In this document: positions 37,262-45,294 of the stretch, one piece after another
How the letters are laid out: each line of letters starts with the position of its first letter
Position numbering within the stretch: the stretch's first letter is position 1
DNA from: Sipunculus nudus
Taxonomy: Eukaryota; Annelida; Sipuncula; Golfingiida; Sipunculidae
NCBI GenBank assembly: GCA_026874595.1
Contig: JAPPUL010000076.1
Location: 248,001 to 312,000 of the forward strand
DNA: 64,000 nucleotides
Reading direction: 5' to 3'
Notes under the pieces: generated by a model
Seen by the model: only the letters and a program-made list of their open reading frames with translations
What the model was told of the DNA's origin: nothing
Database searches by the model: none
Program-made: the position numbers and the translations under genes

Positions 37262-38023
37262 CTATAAACGAGCTGTTAGATATAGCATTATATAATACAT
37301 TGTATCCCGATTTTCAAAAACTATACTCTCAAGTCCTTGCTTCTTATACATTATATTTTCTTTTTTAGGATTTAAATTTGATACTCCCGTGTGTTTGAAA
37401 TATCTTACTATATCAAGTCCTTTAAAGGGAATGTCTATTCGGCTAAGTAATGCTTTAGGCTTTTTTGTATACTTATATACTATCTCAAGCACTTCATCTA
37501 TTTGTGGAAACGGATAATTGAAGGCTTTTACACTCCCGTCTACCGGTACCGATACCCCAAAACCGTATTTGCTTACTCGTATGCATTCATTAAGTGCTTT
37601 GTCTATATTTGTCCAGTGTAGCGTAAATGAGCAGAGCGTTATATCAAAATACTTATCACCATAGGGAATCTCTTCCATACTGCTTTGTTTCGTCTCCATC
37701 GGCTTTAGCTTAGCATACTCTTCAAGCATATTCTTTGATATGTCAAGTCCATAAAACTTTGCATCTTTATGCTTCTCCATTATTTTGTGGGTTAAAAGCC
37801 CTGTCCCGCATCCTACATCCAATATCTTTATCCCTTTCCTTCTCAATATATCAACTAATTCATTACATATAAAATCATTTAGCTTCTTTGCTGCGGCTTT
37901 TTGAGGTTTGGCCCATAAATCATAATTCTTTGCTTCTTTGGAAAAGGCCTCCTCTATCGCTTCTTTTGTAATGGTTCCTCGCAAAGCGCTTAGTGACTTT
38001 TTATCCATCCTCCTTTCTACCAT
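37262..38023 (-). CDS. Class I SAM-dependent methyltransferase, BioC-like
   Basis: The 253-aa Rossmann-fold methyltransferase has motif I ILDVGCGTGLLT (~67-78), the acidic motif II FYGLDISKNML and post-motif DITLCSFTLHWT. The opening EAFSKEAKNYDLWAKPQKAA and the overall layout resemble BioC, which methylates malonyl-ACP to start biotin synthesis, but no other bio gene is here. The assignment to BioC is therefore only suggested. It is tightly packed between secG and pgi. Confidence 0.72.
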   Translation of the reverse strand: MVERRMDKKSLSALRGTITKEAIEEAFSKEAKNYDLWAKPQKAAAKKLNDFICNELVDILRRKGIKILDVGCGTGLLTHKIMEKHKDAKFYGLDISKNMLEEYAKLKPMETKQSSMEEIPYGDKYFDITLCSFTLHWTNIDKALNECIRVSKYGFGVSVPVDGSVKAFNYPFPQIDEVLEIVYKYTKKPKALLSRIDIPFKGLDIVRYFKHTGVSNLNPKKENIMYKKQGLESIVFENRDTMYYIMLYLTARL

Positions 38024-38028
38024 ATTCT

Positions 38029-38748
38029 CTACTTCTTTTCTAACTCTTTTTCTAACTCTTTTTTTGAACTTGTCTTTTCGCTTCTTAACGGATTGGAGCT
38101 TTTTGTAGTCTCTTTTGTAGTGTTTTTTGTAGTCTCTTTTGTAGTCTCTTTTGTAGTGTTTTTTATTGTCTTCTTTAGCGGTTTGTTTGTCTGCTTTACC
38201 TTAGGTTTTGGTTTTGACTTCGCCTTCTCTTTTCTTATCCTTTTTTCTGCCCCTTTTATTGCTCCCTTTGCTTGCTCTTTTGCTTTTACGTCCTCCACTG
38301 CCTTTTTAGATTCATTGACACTTTGCTTTACTTCATCATTTATGACTTCTGTTGCTTTCTTATCCTTTCCTTGCTCACCTTTGTCTATGTTTATCTCAGG
38401 TAGCTTTTGCTTTGTACTTTCAGTTTTTTCTGTTTCTATCTCAATATCTTCTTTAGTATCAGCCTCATCCTCTATTAATACATCGCTTGAGGGTGGGGCA
38501 ATCCCTGCATTCTCTACGTGTGCAAGATAGGCAAGTAGTAAACTCCCTCCAAGAAATATTCCAAGAAATATACTTGTTACCTTACTGAAAAAATCTCCTC
38601 GTCTATCTGAGCCTATTACGCTTTGACTGCCTCCAGTATCTCCAAAAAGACCGCCAGAACCACGACTCGATTGTACCAAAACTAGCAGTATCCCAAGCAC
38701 TGATACCACTATTATTATTACTATTAATATCCCGCGTATTATATCCAA
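38029..38748 (-). CDS. secG: Protein-export membrane protein SecG with long Lys-rich extension
   Basis: The first ~85 residues are a complete SecG: two transmembrane helices (LIVIIIVVSVLGILLVLVQ and IFLGIFLGGSLLLAYLA) joined by SSRGSGGLFGDTGGSQSVIG, the family's conserved loop. SecG assists SecYE in protein export. It then continues with ~150 residues of Glu/Lys-rich, then Lys/Thr-rich sequence. The final part has KETT/KNTT units encoded by 12-bp repeats, making the protein about twice the usual length. The start is TTG with GGAGG seven bases upstream. It sits between tpiA and the methyltransferase gene, a common glycolysis-secG arrangement. Confidence 0.9.
   Translation of the reverse strand: MDIIRGILIVIIIVVSVLGILLVLVQSSRGSGGLFGDTGGSQSVIGSDRRGDFFSKVTSIFLGIFLGGSLLLAYLAHVENAGIAPPSSDVLIEDEADTKEDIEIETEKTESTKQKLPEINIDKGEQGKDKKATEVINDEVKQSVNESKKAVEDVKAKEQAKGAIKGAEKRIRKEKAKSKPKPKVKQTNKPLKKTIKNTTKETTKETTKNTTKETTKSSNPLRSEKTSSKKELEKELEKK
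38100..38165. repeat. 12-bp repeats in the secG 3' part
   Basis: Units of the type TTTTGTAGTCTC/TTTTGTAGTGTT are repeated five to six times in frame and encode the Lys-Glu-Thr-Thr / Lys-Asn-Thr-Thr segment. A second short duplication (CTTTTTCTAACTC twice) follows at about 38036-38060. Confidence 0.85.
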
Positions 38749-38828
38749 ATATCTGCCTCCAGATTCTTTAATACTTAATTACTTTAATATTTAGCTTTGT
38801 ACTCATCTTTTCTCTTTTTTATACCTTT

Positions 38829-38837
38829 ATTATACCA
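38829..38837 (-). promoter_or_regulatory. Extended -10 promoter element upstream of secG
   Basis: On the minus strand TGGTATAAT forms an extended -10 box about 80 bases before the secG start, in the tpiA-secG gap. The -35 region is weak. It would give secG and downstream genes a promoter of their own. Confidence 0.45.
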
Positions 38838-38876
38838 CAATGAGAAAAGGTTACTTACTTACGTTTTATTAGCTTA

Positions 38877-39662
38877 TTAGCTGCCTTCAATTATCTTTAA
38901 AAAAGACTCCGGAGAAAGACAGGCACCTCCAACCAAAACTCCGTCTATATTTTCCATCAACATAAGATCCCTTATTGTCTCGGGCTTAACGGAACCTCCG
39001 TATTGAATTATAAGATTATCTGATATCTCTTTCCCTAACTTAGCTTCTATCACCCCGCGTATATGTTTATGCATCTTTTCTGCGTCACTCGGATTTGCTG
39101 TTTTACCCGTCCCAATCGCCCAAACAGGTTCATACGCTATTATTACATCCCTCCCTACAAAACTATCAACTCCCATAAGCCCCTCTTTAAGCTGGCTTTC
39201 TACTACATCATAAGCCAAGCCCCTCTCTCGCTCTTCAAGCTTCTCGCCTACGCACAATATTATCTTTAAACCTGACTTTAACGCTTTAAGCACTTTTAAG
39301 TTTATAAATTTATCGCTTTCTCCTAATATGTGTCGCCTTTCGCTATGCCCTAATATTACATGCGTGCATCCTAATGACTTTAGCATTGAAACTGATACTT
39401 CCCCTGTATATGCTCCTTGTTCCTCATTATGTACATTTTGGGCGCCGTATAGTACAGCACTACCTTTTAACTCTTCATAAAGTACATATAATGTCGGATA
39501 GGACGGGAATAACAACACTTCTTTTCTTACTCCTTTCCCTGCGCCTTTCCCACCTCCAAGGTCTAACCCTTTAAGACCACGAAGTAACTCTCTTGCATAT
39601 TCCCGCACCTCGATACTTGTTTTATGCATCTTAAAATTACCTGCAATAAGCACATCTCGCAT
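38877..39662 (-). CDS. tpiA: Triosephosphate isomerase
   Basis: The 261-aa TIM barrel has the substrate Lys in GNFKMHKT (~8-15), catalytic His in VILGHSERR (~105), catalytic Glu in IAYEPVWAIGTGKTA (~175-189) and the C-terminal phosphate loop QYGGSVKPE. It interconverts dihydroxyacetone phosphate and glyceraldehyde-3-phosphate. It follows pgk by about 120 bases in the glycolytic cluster. A short Gly-rich insertion (GLDLGGGKGAGKG, near residue 31) is slightly unusual. Confidence 0.96.
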   Translation of the reverse strand: MRDVLIAGNFKMHKTSIEVREYARELLRGLKGLDLGGGKGAGKGVRKEVLLFPSYPTLYVLYEELKGSAVLYGAQNVHNEEQGAYTGEVSVSMLKSLGCTHVILGHSERRHILGESDKFINLKVLKALKSGLKIILCVGEKLEERERGLAYDVVESQLKEGLMGVDSFVGRDVIIAYEPVWAIGTGKTANPSDAEKMHKHIRGVIEAKLGKEISDNLIIQYGGSVKPETIRDLMLMENIDGVLVGGACLSPESFLKIIEGS

Positions 39663-39783
39663 TCAATATCTCCTCTTTATTTCTCTTTGTTTATAAACCT
39701 TGTTTACAAAACGGCTAGCTCTTAAATAAGATAATAGCCTTCTCTTTATTTGCAATAGTTTGTAGGGTTTTCTTTAATTAAGG

Positions 39784-40983
39784 CTAGATTTTGTTATTTA
39801 ACGCTTCTATTCCCGGAAGCGCATTGCCTGATATAAGTTCTATTGAAGCTCCGCCTCCTGTTGATATATGACTAAATTTATCTTGCAGCCCTGCTTCATT
39901 TATTGCCGATACTGAGTCTCCTCCCCCTATTATTGTTGTCCCTTCTATTTTTGATAAATATTTTGCTATCTCTTTTGTCCCTCCTGCAAAACAATCTATT
40001 TCAAATACTCCCAATGGACCATTCCATAATACTGTCTTTGCCTCGCTTAACTTTAGCTTTATTAAATCTATCGTCTTCTCTCCTATGTCTGCTCCAACAA
40101 ATCCATCCGGGATATCTCCTATTGCTGTTCTTACTATTCGTTTCTTCTCGTCTTCTATATCATCTATTTCGTCTGTTATTACATGATCTATAGGCACTAT
40201 TATATCAACTCCTTTCTCACGGCCCTTTGTCAATATGTCTTTTGCTTTAGCAAGATAATCTTTTGCAACGAAAGAGTTTCCCACCATCCGACCATCTACA
40301 TAGGAGAACGTATATGCCATACAGCCCCCAATTATCAAAGTGTCGACCTTATCTAGTAAACTGTATAACACGCCTATCTTACTCGATACCTTATACCCCC
40401 CTATTATCGCAACGAACGGATGTGAGGGTTTTGACAGCAAAGATGATAGATATTTTAGCTCTTTTTCTATCAAAAAACCTGATACTGAGGGTAAGTATTT
40501 TGATATCCCTACTGTTGAAGCATGTGCTCGGTGTGTTGTGCCGAAGGCTTCATTTACATATATATCTCCAAGTCTTGAAAGCTCTTTTGCAAAGTCTAAG
40601 TCGTTCTTTTTTTCTCCTTCGTGAAATCTTAAATTCTCAAGCAAGAGTATTCCACCTTCCGGCAAGTTCAATACCTCCTCTTTTACCTCTTTTCCTATGC
40701 AGTCACTCCCCATTCTGACTTCTTTGCCCAATAAATTCGATAATTCAATGCAAACAGGCTTTAAGCTTAGTCTCTTATCTACCTTCCCTTGCGGATTGCC
40801 AAGATGACTCATCAAGATTAGCCCCCTTACTCCAGCCGAAAGTAGATAGTTTATGCTTTTAAGTGACGCCTTTATTCGTGTGTTATCTTGTACTTCCCCG
40901 TCCTTTAAAGGTACATTGTAATCTACTCGCATTATAACCACTTTACCTTTTAGTTCTACATCTTCTATTGTTTGCTTTTCCAT
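39784..40983 (-). CDS. pgk: Phosphoglycerate kinase
   Basis: 399 aa, normal length. MRVDYNVPLKDGEVQDNTRI at the N-terminus is the PGK signature. SHLGNPQGK, HRAHAS, the hinge region and the nucleotide-binding GGGDSVSAI..SHISTGGGAS (~352-380) are all present. It makes ATP from 1,3-bisphosphoglycerate. The start codon lies inside the first of three 31-bp tandem repeats (40974-41066), each of which contains the same ATG context, so upstream starts are duplicated; only the first is in the expected position relative to the conserved N-terminus. Confidence 0.96.
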   Translation of the reverse strand: MEKQTIEDVELKGKVVIMRVDYNVPLKDGEVQDNTRIKASLKSINYLLSAGVRGLILMSHLGNPQGKVDKRLSLKPVCIELSNLLGKEVRMGSDCIGKEVKEEVLNLPEGGILLLENLRFHEGEKKNDLDFAKELSRLGDIYVNEAFGTTHRAHASTVGISKYLPSVSGFLIEKELKYLSSLLSKPSHPFVAIIGGYKVSSKIGVLYSLLDKVDTLIIGGCMAYTFSYVDGRMVGNSFVAKDYLAKAKDILTKGREKGVDIIVPIDHVITDEIDDIEDEKKRIVRTAIGDIPDGFVGADIGEKTIDLIKLKLSEAKTVLWNGPLGVFEIDCFAGGTKEIAKYLSKIEGTTIIGGGDSVSAINEAGLQDKFSHISTGGGASIELISGNALPGIEALNNKI

Positions 40984-41102
40984 CTTACTTTTCTCGTTCT
41001 CTTTGCTTTTCCATCTTACTTTTCTCGCTCTCTTTGCTTTTCCATCTTACTTTTCTCGTTCTCTTTGCTTTTTTATCCTCTCTTGCTTTTTTATCCTCTC
41101 TT
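40974..41102. repeat. 31-bp x3 and 18-bp x2 tandem repeats upstream of pgk
   Basis: Three 31-bp units begin at 40974, 41005 and 41036 (the second with one base change). Each carries an ATG on the minus strand followed by GAAAAGCAAAG. Two 18-bp units (GCTTTTTTATCCTCTCTT) follow at 41067 and 41085. Together they fill most of the gap-pgk spacer. Confidence 0.93.
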
Positions 41103-41156
41103 TTGTCTTTATTTAGCACAATTAAAATAAACTAGTTCCTCTATTGCATTACTTAG

Positions 41157-42173
41157 CTATTTCATTACATATAAAGCAAGTTCTACAACGCGCATTGAAT
41201 ATGCCCATTCGTTGTCGTACCATGCAAGCACTTTGATAAACTTCCCTTTCCCATCTTCATCCGCTATTTCTATTGTCGATAACGCATCAAAGACGCTTGA
41301 GTTACTGTTCCCTTTAAAATCACTACTTACTAGAGGTTCTTCTGTATATTCAAGTATACCTTTTAGCGCCCCTTCTGATGCTTCTTTCATCGCTTCGTTT
41401 ATCTCTTCCTTTGAAGCTCCTTTGGCAAGCTCTGCTGTTAGGTCTACAAGCGATACATTAGGGGTCGGTACCCTTATTGCCAGACCTGTTAACTTGCCAT
41501 CCACTTTAGGTAGTACAAGTCCTACTGCCTTTGCTGCCCCGGTGCTCGTTGGTATCATAGACACGCCTGCTGCGCGGCTTCGTCTTAAGTCTTTATGGGG
41601 CTGATCTAGTATCTTTTGATCGTTTGTATACGAATGAATCGTTGTCATTATTCCTTGCTTAAGACCAAATTTATCATCAAGCACTTTCACTAATGGAGCT
41701 AGGCAGTTTGTTGTGCAGGATGCGTTTGAGATTATATTATGTTTCGCTTTATCATATTTATCTTCGTTTACTCCAAGCACTATTGTTATATCTTCATTCT
41801 TTGCCGGAGCGCTTATTATTACCTTCCTCGCTCCTTGATTTATATGTTCCCTTGCTTTTGTTGCGTCTGTATATATACCTGTTGACTCAATTACTAGCTC
41901 AACTCCAAGTTTGCCCCAGCCAAGCTCGTTTAGAGGCTTTTTTGAAACCTTTATCTTTTTCCCGTCTATTATTAAAAACCCTTCTTCATGACTTACATCC
42001 CCTTCGAAATTCCCCAGTACACTATCATATTTAAATAAATGTGCAAGCGTTTTGGCATCTGTTAAATCGTTTACTGCAACTACATCAAGTTCTCCTCCCC
42101 CTCGCTTTAATGCCGCCCTTAATACATTTCTTCCTATACGTCCAAATCCGTTAATGCCTACTTTTATTGACAT
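41157..42173 (-). CDS. gap: Glyceraldehyde-3-phosphate dehydrogenase, type I
   Basis: The 338-aa product has the NAD-binding GINGFGRIGRNVLRAALKRG at the N-terminus, the catalytic Cys in SNASCTTNCLAPL (~151-163), His in TTIHSYTNDQ (~180) and the C-terminal WYDNEWAYSMRVVEL. It produces 1,3-bisphosphoglycerate and NADH. It is the first gene of the glycolytic series transcribed on the minus strand; its promoter must lie in the 305-base gap shared with cutA. Confidence 0.96.
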   Translation of the reverse strand: MSIKVGINGFGRIGRNVLRAALKRGGGELDVVAVNDLTDAKTLAHLFKYDSVLGNFEGDVSHEEGFLIIDGKKIKVSKKPLNELGWGKLGVELVIESTGIYTDATKAREHINQGARKVIISAPAKNEDITIVLGVNEDKYDKAKHNIISNASCTTNCLAPLVKVLDDKFGLKQGIMTTIHSYTNDQKILDQPHKDLRRSRAAGVSMIPTSTGAAKAVGLVLPKVDGKLTGLAIRVPTPNVSLVDLTAELAKGASKEEINEAMKEASEGALKGILEYTEEPLVSSDFKGNSNSSVFDALSTIEIADEDGKGKFIKVLAWYDNEWAYSMRVVELALYVMK

Positions 42174-42478
42174 CCTTAGCCTCCATATATTCTAAATAAT
42201 ATTCTAAATATTCTAACTTTTTATAATTTCTTTTATCTTTGCTCTAATATAGCTTTGCACCAACATCTTGACAGGCATAAAAACCCATAACATATTTAAA
42301 GAACTTTATAAATATATTACAAAAACCTTGCTTTAATGTGCATTTATTTCCTTATTTGGTTTATTTATAGCCTTTTTTATTCTTTTTAAACTAAGTTTAT
42401 TACTATAGGAGCACTTTTGTACTCGCTTAATTATACTTAGATTATAGCTCTTTATAATATTATTTGAGAGGTCTTTTT
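42174..42478. other. Divergent gap/cutA intergenic region (305 bases)
   Basis: Very AT-rich, with no ORF or RNA gene recognised. On the plus strand TTGACA (about 42273) is followed after 17 bases by CATATT, a possible but weak promoter pointing towards cutA, nearly 200 bases away. Short repeats of ATTCTAAATA occur beside the gap start. Confidence 0.4.
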
Positions 42479-42787
42479 ATGATCAAAATTATTATGTCTA
42501 CTGTTCCGCAAAGTCAGGCATCTATCATCTGTGACAAGCTTTTGAATAAAAAACTAACCGCTTGTATAAACATATTGCCGTTGCTTGAAAGTAGATACCT
42601 TTGGAAAGGTAAAATCCAAGTTGATAAAGAGGCTTTACTTATTATAAAAACTTTGGATTCAGTGCTTGATGAGCTTATAAGCGAAATTAGTAATGTACAC
42701 CCTTATGAGATCCCTGAAATCGTTGTTCTTGATGTTGAGCAAGTTAATGGGCCTTACTTTTCTTGGATTACAGAATCTATTGGTTAG
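42479..42787 (+). CDS. cutA: CutA-family divalent cation tolerance protein
   Basis: The 102-aa product (ATG at 42479, preceded by GAGAGG) matches CutA over its full length: MSTVPQSQASIICDKLLNKK, ACINILPLLESRYLWKGKI with the conserved ESRYxWKGK, EALLIIKT and HPYEIPEIV. CutA trimers have a PII-like ferredoxin fold; in some bacteria they affect copper tolerance, but the biochemical role is unclear. A TTG five codons upstream is in frame but lies ahead of the RBS. Its 3' end overlaps the convergent transglutaminase-fold gene by 11 bases. Confidence 0.93.
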   Translation: MIKIIMSTVPQSQASIICDKLLNKKLTACINILPLLESRYLWKGKIQVDKEALLIIKTLDSVLDELISEISNVHPYEIPEIVVLDVEQVNGPYFSWITESIG

Positions 42788-44525
42788 GAGTGTTTTTGTT
42801 TTTCTTCTTTTTCTTTTTCTTTGGACGTATGCCTTCTAGCTTGAAGCATAGATCTAGGTAGAGATACATCTTCTGACCTGCTTTAGTGTAATAGGTATCC
42901 TCACTGTGATTATATCCATTGGCGTATATACCTCGCCAAAGCATTATCTCTTTAGTTGATAAATTAACAGACAAAATATATTCTCCCTCCTCCAAGATAT
43001 GCCCTTTTGAGAAACTAAATTCTATAAAGCTATATCGTCCTGAGTTGTCCATATCCTGCACCTTTACTGCTTTACTTTTTATCCTAATTCCCTTACTCTT
43101 ACTCCTTATCTCAACCCATGCGTTGCCTAGTGAATGATTGTTGAATCTAAATAAGGGCAAAAGCACCCGCTCAACTTCAAGCTTTTGGGGGATAACAATC
43201 TCTTGTTTATGAATACTATTTCCAGATAGTCGTACTTCCATTTGTTTTAGTTTTTCATTAAACTCAAGAGAATAAGGATTAAAACCAAGCAATATCTTCC
43301 CTTTATCTGGATTTTTTATAACTTTTAAGTGCTTTGATTCAAACATCGGAAATAAATTATTTACGTATTCTAGTTCCTTTATTCTTAAATCTGGTAGTAG
43401 TAGTAAATCTTTTGTTTTAGTATAACTTGTTATCTGAAGTTTGTTTCTCTCCTTCTTACCCGAAATGAACGCTTTAATTCTTATATCTTCTAACTCTTTG
43501 TATACCCCTCCTGTTACTAACCCTGACTCCTCAATGTCTTCGTCTATATCCTCAACATATGCCCTCGTATACCCGCCCTCGCTATCAAGACTTACATTGC
43601 GTTTTAGTATATTCGGTGGCACAAAAAAATATGTCCCATAAAGATCAAAGGGAACCCAGCCAAGATTTGGAAAGTAGACTTCTATCCAATTATAAATACT
43701 TTCAGGATAGCTTATTCTCAAGTTCTTTGTATAGCTTGGCGGCGCATACAATATCTGTTTCTTATCAAAACTCTCATCTTCTAATATATTGTTCCCACGC
43801 GTTATCTCAAACGATTTATGTGTAGATATGCCATGTACAAACCGACACGGTATCCCAAGCTCTCTTAGTATCCCAAGTGATACATTTAATATTCCTTTTA
43901 TATTTCCTTTGCCCCTAAAAAGAACCTTATTTGCTTTACTCTCACTCTCGCTAACATCTAAACTGATATTACTCTTTACCCAAGTAAGTACCTTCATTAG
44001 CATCCGAAATTGATTGTCATTTTGACTTAAAAGCCGCTTTACTTTTTCTTTCCATGATTTGTCTATCTTTGTTGCAGGAGTTTTTATAATGTAGTTTTTA
44101 ACGCTTCTTATCATCGACTTTGATAGTGGATGTTCATAAAAATTAGACGGGGGGTATATGTTTACTTCATTATCTAATACAAACTGTGATTCTATCTTTA
44201 TACTTTCTGATAATATCCTTTCAAAAAATATCTCAAGTACTTCATTGCCGAGTTTGTCTTTGTAAGTTTTAATATGGTCTGGACGGGGACTTATTTTGGG
44301 TGTATAATCGGATATTATCTGTTTATTTATACCGCTTGTGTGGCTTTTGAATCTGTAGGTTATAAGCCGTACATTCCCTTCTACCTGATCTATTTTTACT
44401 GTCTCTATGAATTTTGCTTGTACATTAGTTTCTAGTATAGAACCATCTAAGAAAAAGACATCTCCACCTAGGCCTTGCGGAAATAATAAAACTAGAAGGA
44501 ATATATAAAACAATATCTTATTCAT
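42777..44525 (-). CDS. Exported transglutaminase-fold protein that appears catalytically inactive
   Basis: The 582-aa product has an N-terminal signal peptide (ILFYIFLLVLLFPQGLGGD). The middle (~190-310) matches the transglutaminase-like fold: SLGILRELGIPCRFVHGIS, then IYNWIEVYFPNLGWVPFDLY. In active members the nucleophile sits in a G-x-C motif before 'LLR..GIP', and the catalytic His opens the H-x-W-x-E strand. Here these positions read GKGNIKG and NWIEV, with Asn instead of Cys/His. The remainder is beta-rich, and the C-terminus ends in a run of lysines. It is probably a structural or binding protein outside the inner membrane; the role is unknown. Confidence 0.72.
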   Translation of the reverse strand: MNKILFYIFLLVLLFPQGLGGDVFFLDGSILETNVQAKFIETVKIDQVEGNVRLITYRFKSHTSGINKQIISDYTPKISPRPDHIKTYKDKLGNEVLEIFFERILSESIKIESQFVLDNEVNIYPPSNFYEHPLSKSMIRSVKNYIIKTPATKIDKSWKEKVKRLLSQNDNQFRMLMKVLTWVKSNISLDVSESESKANKVLFRGKGNIKGILNVSLGILRELGIPCRFVHGISTHKSFEITRGNNILEDESFDKKQILYAPPSYTKNLRISYPESIYNWIEVYFPNLGWVPFDLYGTYFFVPPNILKRNVSLDSEGGYTRAYVEDIDEDIEESGLVTGGVYKELEDIRIKAFISGKKERNKLQITSYTKTKDLLLLPDLRIKELEYVNNLFPMFESKHLKVIKNPDKGKILLGFNPYSLEFNEKLKQMEVRLSGNSIHKQEIVIPQKLEVERVLLPLFRFNNHSLGNAWVEIRSKSKGIRIKSKAVKVQDMDNSGRYSFIEFSFSKGHILEEGEYILSVNLSTKEIMLWRGIYANGYNHSEDTYYTKAGQKMYLYLDLCFKLEGIRPKKKKKKKNKNTPNQ

Positions 44526-44560
44526 TTAGCTTTACTTTTAGCTTTACTTTATTTTCTAAT

Positions 44561-45094
44561 TTAAGGAGCTTTGTAAAAAGGTATGCCATGCTCTTTATAT
44601 GCTTTCCATATCTTTATATAACGTCTTGCACTCTCCCTTATGTGTTCTATCTCTTTTTCTGTTAAGTCTCGTTTGACTTTTGCAGGACTGCCGAGTATAA
44701 GTACTCCAGGCGGAAACTTCTTTCCAGGGGATATTAAAGAGCCCGCCCCAACCATACTATTTTTTCCTATCTGGGCGCCGTCCATTACTATTGAACCCAT
44801 TCCAATTAAGCATTCATCTCCTATTGTACATCCGTGGATTATAACATTATGTCCTACTGTTACATCTTTTCCGATTATGCTTTTATAATCAGCATCTGCT
44901 ACATGAATTACACTATTGTCTTGAATGTTAGTATTTTCGCCTATCTCTATGTCGTTTATATCCCCTCTTAATGTCGTATTGTACCAGATACTTGCTCCTT
45001 TTGCTATCCGTACCTTCCCCATTATATATACTCCAGCTCCTATAAATGTATCTGGATGCACTTCCGGATAGCGATTACTATAGTCTTCTAACAC
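44561..45094 (-). CDS. Gamma-carbonic-anhydrase-like hexapeptide-repeat protein
   Basis: The 177-aa left-handed beta-helix protein has hexapeptide repeats throughout (VRIAKGASIWYNTTLRGDIN, IGENTNIQDNSVIHVADADY, TVGHNVIIHGCTIGDECLIG) and a C-terminal helix. The histidines in VIHVADAD and GHNVIIHG match the zinc ligands of gamma-class carbonic anhydrases and of YrdA/PaaY relatives. True carbonic anhydrase activity is not assured in this subgroup. The start is GTG with an AGAGGT ribosome binding site. It is located downstream of gyrA on the same strand. Confidence 0.85.
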   Translation of the reverse strand: MLEDYSNRYPEVHPDTFIGAGVYIMGKVRIAKGASIWYNTTLRGDINDIEIGENTNIQDNSVIHVADADYKSIIGKDVTVGHNVIIHGCTIGDECLIGMGSIVMDGAQIGKNSMVGAGSLISPGKKFPPGVLILGSPAKVKRDLTEKEIEHIRESARRYIKIWKAYKEHGIPFYKAP

Positions 45095-45188
45095 TATTTT
45101 TTTACCTCTACTATACCTCTTTATCTTTTTAAGTTACCATAAATATTTAATATTGACTAGATATTTACTTAGCTTTTTTATCCCTTTA

Positions 45189-45294
45189 TTCCCTTCTCAT
45201 TTATTCCCTTCTCATTTATTCCCTTCTCATTTATTCGCTCACTTCGATTCCCTCACTTCGATTCCCTTTCTTCGATTCCCTTTCTTCGATTCCA
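45189..45294. repeat. Two adjacent tandem repeat arrays at the gyrA 3' end
   Basis: About three copies of a 15-bp unit (TTCCCTTCTCATTTA) lie just past the gyrA stop codon. About four copies of a 14-bp unit (CTTCGATTCCCTTT and variants) encode the final Glu/Ser-rich residues of GyrA. Confidence 0.88.

Noticed and set aside
37262-38023. Firm assignment as BioC (biotin synthesis)
   Set aside because: Only general BioC-like features are visible and no other biotin gene is in the window, so it is left as a class I methyltransferase.
42174-42478. tRNA or riboswitch in the gap/cutA spacer
   Set aside because: No cloverleaf, no conserved T-loop sequence (GGTTCGAAT type) and no aptamer motif could be found.
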